DNA of 64,000 nt from Sphingobacterium spiritivorum (GCF_016725325.1 NZ_CP068083.1:1674001-1738000); one strand, 5' to 3'. Positions 34,648 to 43,922 are shown, counted from the stretch's first letter. The notes: generated by a model not told the origin, from the sequence alone. Numbers and translations: made by a program.

Positions 34648-36576
34648 ATGCAGGTAGAGGCTGGAGAACTATTGCAAAAAATAAATTTTCCTTCAGATCT
34701 TAAGAAATTAAAGGAAGAAGATTTATTGCAGGTATGTAAAGAGCTTAGACAATATATAATTGATATTGTCTCCGTTAACGGAGGGCATTTTGCAGCAAGT
34801 TTAGGGGTAGTAGAATTAACCGTTGCCCTTCATTACGTGTTAAATACACCTTATGATCAATTGATCTGGGATGTAGGTCATCAGGCCTATGGTCACAAGA
34901 TACTGACGGGGAGAAGGGACGTCTTTGATACAAACCGGATATTAAATGGTATTTCGGGTTTTCCAAACAGAAATGAAAGTGAGTATGATACTTTTGGTGT
35001 AGGTCACTCATCTACCTCTATATCGGCAGCTCTTGGGATGGCTGTAGCTTCTCATTATAAAGGAGAAGATGACAGACAACATGTAGCTGTAATAGGAGAT
35101 GGAGCCCTGACTGCCGGATTGGCGTTTGAAGCTTTGAATCATGCCGGTATAGAAAAATCCAATCTGCTGGTTATTCTAAATGATAATTGCATGTCAATCG
35201 ATCCGAATGTTGGAGCGATGAAGGAATATCTGACCAGTATAACAACGTCTAAGCGTTACAACAGATTCAGAGATGATCTGGCTGCTGTGCTTTCTAAAAT
35301 ATCAGAAGTAGGACCGGATGCGCTTGGAATAGCCAAAAAGCTTGAACGAGGAATCAAAGGTTCACTGCTAAAGAATGCAAATCTTTTCGAATCTTTAAAT
35401 TTCAGATATTTCGGGCCTGTAGATGGACATGATGTCAAGAAACTAGCCAAAACGCTGGAAGATCTTAAACATATTCCAGGACCGAAGCTCCTGCATTGCG
35501 TTACAGTAAAAGGTAAAGGATATGCTTTAGCCGAGAAAGATCAGACACTGTGGCATGCACCGGGTCTTTTCGACAAAATCACAGGAGAGATTAAAAAATC
35601 TGTTTCTGACAAACCTGTTGCACCTAAGTATCAGGATGTATTCGGACATACCTTAGTGGAACTGGCTGAGAATAATAAGAAGATAATGGGAATTACTCCC
35701 GCTATGCCGTCAGGATCTTCTATGAATATTATGATGAAAGCTATGCCTACCCGTGCCTTTGACGTGGGAATAGCTGAACAGCATGCTGTTACATTCAGTG
35801 CTGGACTGGCTACACAGGGATTACTTCCTTTTTGTAATATCTACTCTTCCTTTATGCAACGGGCTTATGATCAGGTTATTCATGATGTAGCCTTACAAAA
35901 TCTGAATGTGGTATTCTGTCTGGACCGAGCAGGTGTTGCCGGGGCAGATGGTCCTACACATCACGGCGCATACGATCTTGCCTATATGCGTTGTATACCA
36001 AATATGACTGTGTCTGCTCCTATGAATGAGGAAGAACTTCGTAATCTGATGTATACTGCGCAATTGGAGAATAAAGGACCATTTGTGATCCGTTATCCAC
36101 GCGGAGCAGGGGTAATGCCGGATTGGAAAAGACCATTTAAAGAAATAGAAATAGGAAAAGGCCGTAAAGTATCGGACGGAGAAGAGGTTGCTATATTAAG
36201 CATTGGCAGTATAGGTAATGAAGCTGTAAAAGCAATTCGTGTATTAAATGAAGAGGGTATTTATCCGGCACATTACGATTTGCGATTTGTCAAACCTTTG
36301 GATAAAGAATTGTTACATGAAGTCTTCCGTAAGTATAAAAAAGTGATCACCGTAGAAGATGGTTGTTTACAGGGAGGAATGGGTTCGGCAGTACTCGAAT
36401 TTATGGTCGATAATGGTTACCAATCTCATGTTGTTCGTCTTGGTATTCCGGATGAAATTGTAGAGCATGGAGAGCAAAAAGAGCTTTGGAATTTGTGTCA
36501 TTATGATGCAGAGGCTATTGCTGAGCAATGCAGAAAATTATCCACTATCCGTAAAACAGATTCTCTAGTTGGATAG
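34648..36576 (+). CDS. dxs: 1-deoxy-D-xylulose-5-phosphate synthase
   Basis: Dxs joins pyruvate and glyceraldehyde-3-phosphate with thiamine diphosphate, the first step of the MEP isoprenoid pathway. The 642-residue protein has the N-terminal [20 protein letters not shown], the thiamine-diphosphate motif [20 protein letters not shown] near residue 148, [12 protein letters not shown] near 177, and the C-terminal [18 protein letters not shown] with [17 protein letters not shown] near 430. The length is normal. It is flanked by an operator-like palindrome and a terminator, so it is monocistronic. Its cofactor is made by ThiL two genes away. Confidence 0.96.
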   Translation: MQVEAGELLQKINFPSDLKKLKEEDLLQVCKELRQYIIDIVSVNGGHFAASLGVVELTVALHYVLNTPYDQLIWDVGHQAYGHKILTGRRDVFDTNRILNGISGFPNRNESEYDTFGVGHSSTSISAALGMAVASHYKGEDDRQHVAVIGDGALTAGLAFEALNHAGIEKSNLLVILNDNCMSIDPNVGAMKEYLTSITTSKRYNRFRDDLAAVLSKISEVGPDALGIAKKLERGIKGSLLKNANLFESLNFRYFGPVDGHDVKKLAKTLEDLKHIPGPKLLHCVTVKGKGYALAEKDQTLWHAPGLFDKITGEIKKSVSDKPVAPKYQDVFGHTLVELAENNKKIMGITPAMPSGSSMNIMMKAMPTRAFDVGIAEQHAVTFSAGLATQGLLPFCNIYSSFMQRAYDQVIHDVALQNLNVVFCLDRAGVAGADGPTHHGAYDLAYMRCIPNMTVSAPMNEEELRNLMYTAQLENKGPFVIRYPRGAGVMPDWKRPFKEIEIGKGRKVSDGEEVAILSIGSIGNEAVKAIRVLNEEGIYPAHYDLRFVKPLDKELLHEVFRKYKKVITVEDGCLQGGMGSAVLEFMVDNGYQSHVVRLGIPDEIVEHGEQKELWNLCHYDAEAIAEQCRKLSTIRKTDSLVG

Positions 36577-36600
36577 ATAACCTGTACGATAATAAAATTT

Positions 36601-36633
36601 AAAAAAGGAGTTGATATTTTCAACTCCTTTTTT
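36601..36633 (+). terminator. Terminator after dxs
   Basis: AAAAAAGGAGTTG pairs with CAACTCCTTTTTT around ATATTTT, ending in a T run. Confidence 0.88.
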
Positions 36634-36958
36634 ATGCTTTATCCTTATAAAACTATCTGAAAATTATCCCCTATTTTAAAACATAGTTTTCCACATTGAT
36701 TTTTTTAATTCAATAAAAGTTACTAAATTGGGAGTATCGAGCCCATCATAAGAGCTGATGTTGAAAACTAAAATTTTGCCTGTGAATTTTAGTAAAAAAT
36801 CTCTAAAAAATGACTTAAGTTATTGTTTATCAATACGTTGTGTATTTTTTTACTTTTTAATTTTTTAGCTGAATTTTTTTTGCCATCTTCGTTTTAAGAG
36901 AAAGTTATAAACAATTTTTTGGTCAGATATTGTAAATCAAGTTATTAACAATTTTAGA
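36634..36958 (+). promoter_or_regulatory. AT-rich control region upstream of dnaA
   Basis: The gap between the dxs terminator and dnaA contains no gene. It has a near DnaA box TTTTCCACA (36687-36695), a TTATCCCCT (36664-36672), and a hairpin CTAAAATT/AATTTTAG (36768-36775 / 36785-36792) with a nine-base loop, followed by long T tracts. DnaA autoregulation is plausible, and the region is a weaker alternative for oriC because it has no exact TTATCCACA box. Confidence 0.5.
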
Positions 36959-38386
36959 ATGGAAAAAACGTACACAAGTGTTTGGAATAGTTGTCTTCAG
37001 ATTATCAAAGACAATATACCTGCGCAAAGTTTCAAGACTTGGTTTGAACCGGTGAAAGCGGTGAAACTTGATGAGAACGTTTTAACTATTCAGGTGCCGA
37101 GCTTATTTTTTTACGAGTGGCTTGAGGAACATTATGTAGGTATCTTACGTAAAACGGTCAAAAAATTTTTGGGAGAACAGGGAAGGTTGGAATATAATAT
37201 TGTGGTGGAGAAATCTTCAACCAATATACCATATACAACCAATATTCCGTCAAATGGAAACGGTGCAGAAGGGAAGCGTCAATCGATCCCGGTTCCGGTC
37301 AATTTGAATAAGAATATTAAGAATCCTTTTGTTATTCCGGGATTAAAGAAGTTACAGGTAGATCCGCAGTTGAATCAGCATTATACTTTTGATAATTTTA
37401 TCGAAGGTGAATGTAACAGACTGGCAAGATCTGCAGGATTTGCGGTAGCAAATAAGCCCGGAGGAACCTCTTTTAACCCTTTGATGTTATACGGAGATGT
37501 AGGGTTAGGTAAAACCCATTTATCCCAGGCCATTGGAAATGAGATCAAGCGTAATCTGCCGGATAAGTTGGTTATCTATGTATCCTGTGAAAAATTCTGT
37601 CAACAGTTTGTAGATTCATTAAAGAACAATACAATCAATGACTTTGTGAATTTTTATCAGGCAATGGATGTCATCATCATGGATGATGTACACAATTTTG
37701 CCGGTAAGGAAAAAACCCAGGACATTTTCTTCCACATCTTTAATCATCTTCATCAGTCAGGTAAACAGATTATTCTGACCTCTGATAAGGCTCCTAAAGA
37801 TCTGGCAGGACTGGAAGAACGATTATTAAGTCGTTTTAAATGGGGTTTATCTGCGGATATACAGGTTCCTGATCTGGAGACAAGGATGGCTATCCTGAAG
37901 AAAAAAATGTATTCTGACGGTATTGAATTGCCGGAGAATGTTGTAGAGTATGTGGCGCATCAGATTGATAACAGTGTCCGTGAATTAGAAGGTGCTATGG
38001 TTTCATTATTGGCGCAATCTACCCTTAACAAAAAGGAGATTGACCTGAACCTGGCTAAATCTATGCTGAAAAACTTTGTGAAGAATACCAGTAAGGAAAT
38101 TTCAATGGAATACATACAGAAATTGGTATGTGAGTACTTTGAAGTTCCGGTAGAAATGGTAAAATCAAAAGTTAGGAAACGTGAAATCGTACAGGCACGT
38201 CAGATCTCTATGTATCTTGCAAAGAATCATACTAAATCTTCTTTGAAGTCTATCGGTAACTTCTTTGGTGGACGGGATCACTCTACAGTGATATATGCCT
38301 GCCAGACAGTAGAAGATCTGATAGAAACAGACAAGAAGTTTAAAACGTATGTACAGGATATCCTGAAAAAGTTAAAAGCATCTTAA
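36959..38386 (+). CDS. dnaA: Chromosomal replication initiator protein DnaA
   Basis: The 475-residue protein opens origins by binding DnaA boxes. Domain I is at about residues 1-85 (SFKTWFEPVKAVKL), the linker is at about 86-135, and the AAA+ domain has Walker A YGDVGLGKTHLSQAIGNEI near 178 and Walker B VIIMDDVHNFAGKEKTQDIF near 240. The C-terminal DNA-binding domain carries the signature GGRDHSTVIYACQTV near 440. It is the only gene between two terminators. Its position 5.4 kb from the box-rich nadB-nadA gap makes that gap the likely target. Confidence 0.97.
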   Translation: MEKTYTSVWNSCLQIIKDNIPAQSFKTWFEPVKAVKLDENVLTIQVPSLFFYEWLEEHYVGILRKTVKKFLGEQGRLEYNIVVEKSSTNIPYTTNIPSNGNGAEGKRQSIPVPVNLNKNIKNPFVIPGLKKLQVDPQLNQHYTFDNFIEGECNRLARSAGFAVANKPGGTSFNPLMLYGDVGLGKTHLSQAIGNEIKRNLPDKLVIYVSCEKFCQQFVDSLKNNTINDFVNFYQAMDVIIMDDVHNFAGKEKTQDIFFHIFNHLHQSGKQIILTSDKAPKDLAGLEERLLSRFKWGLSADIQVPDLETRMAILKKKMYSDGIELPENVVEYVAHQIDNSVRELEGAMVSLLAQSTLNKKEIDLNLAKSMLKNFVKNTSKEISMEYIQKLVCEYFEVPVEMVKSKVRKREIVQARQISMYLAKNHTKSSLKSIGNFFGGRDHSTVIYACQTVEDLIETDKKFKTYVQDILKKLKAS

Positions 38387-38405
38387 CAATCAAAATTTTG
38401 AACGT

Positions 38406-38438
38406 AAAAAGGGAAGCAATTATTTGCTTCCCTTTTTT
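38406..38438 (+). terminator. Terminator after dnaA
   Basis: AAAAAGGGAAGCAA pairs with TTGCTTCCCTTTTTT around a TTAT loop. Confidence 0.9.
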
Positions 38439-38554
38439 ATTATCTCGTTATTACGGTAAGCAGCTTGTTAAGCAAATTTAAATGCCGTTTTCTTTTTATA
38501 TAAGCATTGTAGACTAACCTGCAAAATTAGCATTCTATACTTTAGGGCATAAGC

Positions 38555-38594
38555 TCTAAAAAGAAAGGAGCCTTGTTTTTCAACAAGACCCCTT
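38555..38594 (-). terminator. Terminator of the small secreted protein gene
   Basis: On the minus strand AAGGGGTCTTG (plus 38584-38594) pairs with CAAGGCTCCTT (plus 38565-38575), with two G-U pairs, followed by TTTCTTTTT. Confidence 0.75.
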
Positions 38595-38631
38595 AATTGC
38601 TAATTTATGAAACCTATTATTGCTTTGCTAA

Positions 38632-39105
38632 TTATTGTACCGGCTGAGCAGGTTGCTCAGTAGGTTGTTCAGTTGGCTGAGTTTGTTCTACTGGTTGTGC
38701 TGGCTCAGTAGTTGAAGGCTCAGTAGCAGGTACTTCTGCCGGAGCTGACTCAGGAATCGTTACAGGAGCTCTTTCTGCTACAATTTTTTCAAAAAGTGGT
38801 TTTTGCTCATCTGTCAACACTTCAATGATTTTTGCATCTGTCTGTGCCTGAAGTTTTGTGATTTGCTCAGCTTTAGCTTCTTTAGATGCTGTATTATCTG
38901 CTAATAATGCTTGTTCTGCTTTTGCATATTCTAATGTTGCATTATATACAGTTGGTTGTTGTTCTTCGGTTAATGTTAATTGTTGTGTCAATACAGTAAC
39001 CACTTGTTTTGCATTATCTTCTGGTGACTGGGGTTGTTGCGCTTGCGCAAATGTTAATCCTAATGCTAAGAAAAATCCGATACCTGTTAAAATTAATTTT
39101 TTCAT
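38632..39105 (-). CDS. Small secreted protein with P/T/Q-rich tail
   Basis: The protein has 157 residues from ATG 39105, which begins the signal peptide (MKKLILTGIGFFLALGLTFA). A helical segment (about residues 30-110) contains LTQQLTLTEEQQPTVYNATL, a pattern seen in Bacteroidota periplasmic proteins of the CpxP/LTXXQ or DUF4890 type. The C-terminal 45 residues are low complexity and contain repeated TEQP and AQPV units. The function is unknown. It is monocistronic, between dnaA and the lpxK operon, with a 397-base non-coding stretch upstream. Confidence 0.7.
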   Translation of the reverse strand: MKKLILTGIGFFLALGLTFAQAQQPQSPEDNAKQVVTVLTQQLTLTEEQQPTVYNATLEYAKAEQALLADNTASKEAKAEQITKLQAQTDAKIIEVLTDEQKPLFEKIVAERAPVTIPESAPAEVPATEPSTTEPAQPVEQTQPTEQPTEQPAQPVQ

Positions 39106-39502
39106 CTTGTTAAAATTTATACGTTTAAAACTCAATTATTAAATTCTTTACATTAATAACTGCTTTTTGACAGGGCTTAGTATATAATTGTATCAGGTTT
39201 GTTACTTTTTAACATTACTTAACATTTTGATTATTTGTAAGCATTTGATAATCAATAATTTAAATTGTAATTATTGTGTTACAATAAATGGATGAATTTA
39301 AGGTCAATCTGAGCCTGATTAATACTGTTTTGAGATGAAAGGCTGGTAAAAGCTTTATTTTATCTCAAAATGAGGTAAAAATGCTATATATAATGAAGGT
39401 GGGGTGATAGGTTTAAAGGATATATATCTTCTTATCGTAAGATAGTAGTTTAGCAGAGGATGGAAGTATTATACCTACATATAAAAAGATATTATATGTA
39501 TA
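39106..39502. other. Non-coding AT-rich stretch between the small secreted protein and lpxK
   Basis: I see no gene here. The only structure is an inverted repeat TTTTGAGAT (39328-39336) and ATCTCAAAA (39362-39370) with a 25-base loop, plus A/T-rich repeats such as TTAACATT. The right part would hold the 3' end of the lpxK operon transcript, and the left part the promoter of the small secreted protein. Confidence 0.5.
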
Positions 39503-40531
39503 TCAGATTCCTAAATGATCCGAAATACTTCTTTCTATGTTTGCGTAATCTGCTGTATCAAATGCTATCTGAATAGGAATGTAGTAAAACGGGAAATGAT
39601 GCAGACGTGTTCCATACAAACGCTGGAAATCTTTTTCTGTAGTCAGAATAAGTTTATTTGATCCGGTAATAGCTTTATACATTTCTTCTATCTTACTGAT
39701 ATCTGTCTCTGAAAAAGCATGATGGTCGGAATAGGACATATGAATCAATCTGTTTACATTGGGTTGTAAATGATTGATCAGCGGATTTGGATTTGCTATA
39801 CCTGTTATAAGTAGAACATCTGTTTCTTTTAAATTGGTATAGCAGCCTGAACCATTCTTATCCATCCATTTATCATATTTGATTTTACTGAAATATATGG
39901 AAGCAGTGGAATTGTGACGGGAAATCTTCTTAATAATTTTCCTTTTATCTTCTTCTGTTGCTTCTTCCGGGGTTTTGGTTACGATAATGATATTGGCTCT
40001 GTGGCTTTCCATCATCATATCGCGGAAATTTCCGGTAGGAAGTAAAATAGCGGGTGCCAGAAGAGAAGTATATTCAAAAAGTAGAATGGAATAGGTAGGT
40101 TTTAATTTTCTGTGTTGAAATGCATCATCCAGAATAATCAGCTCATGTTGATCTTTTAATTGTTCTACACCATAACAGCGGTCTTCGCAAACAGCTACGG
40201 TTATTTCCGGAAACTTGCGTTTGAATTGCAAAGGTTCATCTCCGGCCTCTGCAGATGTAGACTGAGTAGACACAAATCTAAACCCTTTTGTCTTACGGCC
40301 GTATCCTCTGCTGAGCGTAGCCAGTTTAATTTTGTCTTTCAAAAGACGGATCAGGAACTCGGTCATCGGGCTTTTACCTGTCCCGCCTATGGCCAGATTT
40401 CCTATTACAATGAGGGGAATATCGTAGGTTTTACTTTTTAGCAGCTGATAATCGTACAGACGATTTCTAAGCCATATAATGCTGGTGTAGATAATGGTAA
40501 TTGGAAATAGAAACCATCTTAACAATAGCAT
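39503..40531 (-). CDS. lpxK: Tetraacyldisaccharide 4'-kinase
   Basis: LpxK phosphorylates the 4' position of the lipid A precursor at the inner membrane. The protein has 342 residues from ATG 40531, which follows the in-frame TTG at 40537. It has an N-terminal membrane helix (LLRWFLFPITIIYTSIIWL), the P-loop VIGNLAIGGTGKSPMTEFLI near residue 43, LSRGYGRKTKGF near 73 and DDAFQHRKLK near 140. The length is normal. It is the last gene of the operon starting at holB, with a small membrane-protein gene directly upstream. Confidence 0.95.
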   Translation of the reverse strand: MLLLRWFLFPITIIYTSIIWLRNRLYDYQLLKSKTYDIPLIVIGNLAIGGTGKSPMTEFLIRLLKDKIKLATLSRGYGRKTKGFRFVSTQSTSAEAGDEPLQFKRKFPEITVAVCEDRCYGVEQLKDQHELIILDDAFQHRKLKPTYSILLFEYTSLLAPAILLPTGNFRDMMMESHRANIIIVTKTPEEATEEDKRKIIKKISRHNSTASIYFSKIKYDKWMDKNGSGCYTNLKETDVLLITGIANPNPLINHLQPNVNRLIHMSYSDHHAFSETDISKIEEMYKAITGSNKLILTTEKDFQRLYGTRLHHFPFYYIPIQIAFDTADYANIERSISDHLGI

Positions 40532-40538
40532 AGCCAAA

Positions 40539-40733
40539 TTACTTTTGATTACGTTGGATCAGGTATCTGCGGTATCGTTGTAGCAAGAATAAAACAATTA
40601 CTATCGGAAAAATATAGGTTTTGAAGGGATGTTTTTCATCCATTACAAAGAATGAAACAGCACAAATAACAACTAAAAAAAGATAGATATAACTAAAATT
40701 CGGATGTATTAAAATCTGGTTAAATTTATTCAT
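40539..40733 (-). CDS. Small hypothetical membrane protein
   Basis: The 64-residue protein has two predicted transmembrane segments (YIYLFLVVICAVSFFVM and YIFPIVIVLFLL) and a basic C-terminus (RYRRYLIQRNQK). I do not recognise a family. It sits two bases after gldH and eight bases before lpxK, so it is translated as part of that operon. Its reading frame and tight spacing argue for a real gene. Confidence 0.65.
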   Translation of the reverse strand: MNKFNQILIHPNFSYIYLFLVVICAVSFFVMDEKHPFKTYIFPIVIVLFLLQRYRRYLIQRNQK

Positions 40734-40735
40734 AA

Positions 40736-41200
40736 TTATCTCTTTACAATTTTTATTCCCACATCATTGATGTCTTTCAGTGGGTTTTCGCGCATATTTT
40801 GTTCTATAGCAAAAATGTAAACACCTGTATCAGGAAAACTGTAATTTTCATGTATCAACGCCTGATGTGCATATAAGCTACCCGCACTGCTCCCCGTCCA
40901 TCTGCCATCTAATTCTGCCAGTTTAAGCTCTCTTCTTTCTCTTTTACTGATACCTTTAGGATTTGTTTCATGTATACGAACAAAGATATTAGAGTATCTG
41001 TAATCTCCGTTGTGACGCAGATTAAGGTATACATCATACTTAGCATCTTTGTCCGTAATATGCGCTTTTATTTTTGGAATAACATTATACGGCCAGCTTT
41101 TGTCTGTAATGATGATATTCTCATCTACTACAGTATTGGCATCACATCCGGCCAATACCAGTATATTTAAAACAATAAAAGCGTAAAGTAATCTTTTCAT
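40736..41200 (-). CDS. gldH: Gliding-motility lipoprotein GldH
   Basis: The 154-residue lipoprotein has the lipobox LAGC (Cys19). The GldH pattern includes NLRHNGDYRYSNIFVRI near residue 62 and the C-terminal FAIEQNMRENPLKDINDVGI. GldH is needed for gliding in Flavobacterium and is widely conserved in non-gliding Bacteroidota, where its role is unclear. It lies 11 bases after ricT, a known neighbour, and before a small membrane protein and lpxK. The cell location is the outer or inner membrane lipoprotein layer. Confidence 0.88.
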   Translation of the reverse strand: MKRLLYAFIVLNILVLAGCDANTVVDENIIITDKSWPYNVIPKIKAHITDKDAKYDVYLNLRHNGDYRYSNIFVRIHETNPKGISKRERRELKLAELDGRWTGSSAGSLYAHQALIHENYSFPDTGVYIFAIEQNMRENPLKDINDVGIKIVKR

Positions 41201-41211
41201 CTTGTTAACCC

Positions 41212-42606
41212 CTATTCAGCAGGCTGAGAACCACTATTATTATTTCTTCCTTTATTACGGTTTCTGTTATTGAATCTCTTTTTTGGTTTTGGAGCATCAG
41301 TATTTTGAGGCTCTTTCGCTGATTTGGATTCCGTATTATCTTCCTTTTTCGCTTGTTGAACTTTCGGTTGCTGGGGCTTATTATTCTGTTTATTTACAGG
41401 TTTTTTGTCTTCAGCTACTCCTTCTGCTTTCTGTACCGTTTGTTTGTTTTTATTACGGTTTTTGCTTTTGGATTTTTTCTTTCTGCGTTCATCCAGACGT
41501 GTCAGACTATCCTGACCTACTACATTTTCATAATCGTAGACAACAGGTTTTTCTACTTCTTCCTGAATGTTAGGATTAACCAGTTCTTCCGGTTTTCTTC
41601 CTTCACGATTCATTTCGATGAATTCTTTTACCTTATCTACAGACAGAGGTATCCAGTTTTCCGCTTTCGGATAAGCATACCACATTGTCTTTTTGAAAAT
41701 ATCTGTTTTTTGAAGATATGCGGTACCTATAATTGTTTCGATACGGTCTACATTATTCGGGATATCCTTTAATGCATCCATATAGCTGTCCAGCTCATAG
41801 TTGAGACAACACTTCAGTTTGCCACATTGTCCCGCTAATTTAAGCGTATTAAGCGAAAGATTTTGATAGCGCGCAGCTGAAGTAGATACGGTTTTGAAGT
41901 CTGTAAGCCACGTGGAACAACAAAGTTCCCGGCCACAGGATCCGATTCCACCCAGACGACTTGCTTCCTGACGCATACCGATCTGTCTCATCTCTATACG
42001 TATCCTAAAGGATTCCGCCATTTTTTTGATGAGCTCCCGAAAATCTACACGGCCCTCAGCTGTATAGTAGAAGGTTGCTTTGGTCTTGTCTCCCTGATAA
42101 TCAACATCAGATATCTTCATCGAAAGTCCCAGATCCAAAGCCAGTTTTCTCGCTTTGTGCATGGTTTCCCATTCCAGATCCTTCGCTGCTTCAAATTTCT
42201 TTACGTCCGCCTCGTTTGCTTTTCTGTAGATCTTTTTTGTAACAGCGTCTACAGAAACATTATTTTTTTTCAACTGCAGTCTGACCAGTTCACCGGTTAG
42301 GGATACATGACCAATATCATAGCCACCTGTAGAAGGTTCTACGACGACCATTTCTCCCATTTCCAGGTAATGATTGTCCGTATTGATAAAAAAATCTTTC
42401 CGAGATCCTTTAAAACGCACTTCGACCACATCGAAGGCTTTATAGTTAGATGGCATATCCATATTGGAAAGCCAGTCATATACATCTAATTTATTACATC
42501 CGCTGGTCATGCAAGAGCCATTGCTTTGGCAACCTGCCGGGGTAGCACCTGCAACTGCAGTTCCGCTTCCACAACCTCCACCGGATGAGCAACTGCCACA
42601 TCCCAT
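41212..42606 (-). CDS. ricT: PSP1-domain protein RicT (YaaT)
   Basis: The 464-residue protein has a Cys/Gly-rich N-terminus (about 10 Cys in 40 residues) followed by a PSP1/RicT domain with VEVRFKGSRKDFFINTDNHY near residue 62, GRVDFRELIKKMAESFRIRI near 185 and the Cys motif GIGSCGRELCCSTWL near 220, then QCGKLKCCLNYE. The C-terminal 110 residues are Lys/Asn/Gln-rich and disordered. In Bacillus RicT is part of the Fe-S cluster-bearing RicAFT complex that controls mRNA maturation; RicA and RicF are not seen here. The gene is between holB and gldH in one operon. Confidence 0.88.
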   Translation of the reverse strand: MGCGSCSSGGGCGSGTAVAGATPAGCQSNGSCMTSGCNKLDVYDWLSNMDMPSNYKAFDVVEVRFKGSRKDFFINTDNHYLEMGEMVVVEPSTGGYDIGHVSLTGELVRLQLKKNNVSVDAVTKKIYRKANEADVKKFEAAKDLEWETMHKARKLALDLGLSMKISDVDYQGDKTKATFYYTAEGRVDFRELIKKMAESFRIRIEMRQIGMRQEASRLGGIGSCGRELCCSTWLTDFKTVSTSAARYQNLSLNTLKLAGQCGKLKCCLNYELDSYMDALKDIPNNVDRIETIIGTAYLQKTDIFKKTMWYAYPKAENWIPLSVDKVKEFIEMNREGRKPEELVNPNIQEEVEKPVVYDYENVVGQDSLTRLDERRKKKSKSKNRNKNKQTVQKAEGVAEDKKPVNKQNNKPQQPKVQQAKKEDNTESKSAKEPQNTDAPKPKKRFNNRNRNKGRNNNSGSQPAE

Positions 42607-42615
42607 ATTTTTTCT

Positions 42616-43755
42616 TTATATATATTGAGTCCCTTTTGGGAACGTTTGATACTTAAACAATAAAACTAATTGCAAAGATAAATCTAAAAATAATATTTTA
42701 GGATTTGCATTGCGTTCTACACAATAATGTGTTTTTTCAAATAAAGATACAGCTTCTTCGATCTGATTGACCGTAAAAAGTGGTGCAAATTTATTTACAA
42801 ACTCTAATTCTTTCTCCGGAAGGAAGACCAGATCATGAAGTTCTTCCTTGATAAGGATAATCTGCCTCATCATATTTATAGCGTACAAAAGAAAGCTTTT
42901 CTGATTCTCTCTTCCGAGTTTTGACAGTTCATCATCACATATACTGATCATATGCAGACCTGCATCACTGACAATAAATCGCAGCCAGCGGATCAGCAAA
43001 TCCAGATGATTACCGGATTCAGAAAGCAGATTGAGCGCCTGTTGAAGATTTCCGTCTGCAATAAAAGCGATTTCTCCGGCCTGTTCTTTCTGAATTCCAC
43101 GTTCTTCTACCAGGTAGTTTGTAATTTCCTGATGCGGAAGTTTTTGAATTTTGACAAGTTGGGTCCGGGAAATAATAGTATTTAATATGCGATCCTGATT
43201 TTCTGATACCAGGAGAAACAGTGTCTTTTCCGGTGGCTCCTCTATTAATTTGAGGAGAGCATTGCCTTGCGTATCCAGATATTCCGGCAACCACATGATC
43301 AGGATTTTGTATTCTGCTTCAAAGGCTTTCAAACTAAGCTTTTTGATAATATCATGCGCTTCTGCTATGTTGATATTGGCTTGTTTGTTATCAGCCTCAA
43401 GTTGTCCTCTCCAATATTCAAGACTGAGGTATGGATTTTTCAAAAAAGCTGCCCGCCATTCTTCCATATATGTTACAGAAGTCTCTTCTTTTCCTTTTGC
43501 AAAAAAGGGAAAAGAGAAATGAAGGTCGGGATGAATAATTTTGGCATATTTCCGGCAGGAATTACACTGGCCGCAACTGTCGTCAGCAAGTTTAGCTTCA
43601 CAATTGATAAACTGGGCATAGGCATGTGCTAAAGCCAGGCTTCCTGAACCCTCAGGACCAAGAAACAACTGGGCATGGCTTACCCTGTTCTCCAATACGG
43701 TACGTACGAGATGATCTTTAATTTCCTGATGACCAATAATATCTTTAAACTGCAT
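42616..43755 (-). CDS. holB: DNA polymerase III subunit delta' (HolB-like)
   Basis: This 379-residue protein is a subunit of the clamp-loader complex that opens the sliding clamp DnaN. It has the AAA+ fold N-terminus IIGHQEIKDHLVRTVLENRV, HAQLFLGPEGSGSLALAHAYA (P-loop with GSGSLAL instead of GxGKT, as expected for delta'), a zinc-binding Cys set CGQCNSCRKYAKIIHPDLHF near 61, and IISRTQLVKIQKLP near 195. It heads the ricT-gldH-lpxK operon. A -7 box TACATTTG (minus strand, 43773-43780) is upstream. Confidence 0.9.
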   Translation of the reverse strand: MQFKDIIGHQEIKDHLVRTVLENRVSHAQLFLGPEGSGSLALAHAYAQFINCEAKLADDSCGQCNSCRKYAKIIHPDLHFSFPFFAKGKEETSVTYMEEWRAAFLKNPYLSLEYWRGQLEADNKQANINIAEAHDIIKKLSLKAFEAEYKILIMWLPEYLDTQGNALLKLIEEPPEKTLFLLVSENQDRILNTIISRTQLVKIQKLPHQEITNYLVEERGIQKEQAGEIAFIADGNLQQALNLLSESGNHLDLLIRWLRFIVSDAGLHMISICDDELSKLGRENQKSFLLYAINMMRQIILIKEELHDLVFLPEKELEFVNKFAPLFTVNQIEEAVSLFEKTHYCVERNANPKILFLDLSLQLVLLFKYQTFPKGTQYI

Positions 43756-43772
43756 AATTCAACGCCAACATA

Positions 43773-43780
43773 CAAATGTA
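43773..43780 (-). promoter_or_regulatory. -7 box of holB
   Basis: TACATTTG on the minus strand fits TAnnTTTG and ends 17 bases before the ATG at 43755. The -33 box is not evident. Confidence 0.4.
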
Positions 43781-43922
43781 ACAAAATATATTTGCGGATA
43801 CGGTTTCGCCTGCTGTATGATAAAACAAAATGTAGAAAACTATTCGTCATTAACGACGAGTGAATACAAAGAATATTGATTCTTTTCTGTATTATTGCAA
43901 GTATAAATAAGTATATTAGGAA

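Noticed and set aside
36634..36958. dnaA upstream region as the main oriC
   Set aside because: It has only one-mismatch DnaA boxes, while the nadB-nadA gap has three exact ones.
38640..38770. Short repeats resembling a CRISPR or minisatellite
   Set aside because: They are in-frame codon repeats of the Pro/Thr/Gln tail of a secreted protein and are not evenly spaced.
41353..41772. Long Phe/Tyr-rich open frame antisense to ricT
   Set aside because: Its composition mirrors the Lys/Asn/Gln-rich ricT tail; it is an artefact of that bias.
41909..41914. CACGTG with TGTTCCACGTG on the minus strand inside ricT, resembling parS
   Set aside because: Only the left half and core match (12 of 16); the bases lie in the conserved coding sequence of RicT, so a chance match is more likely.
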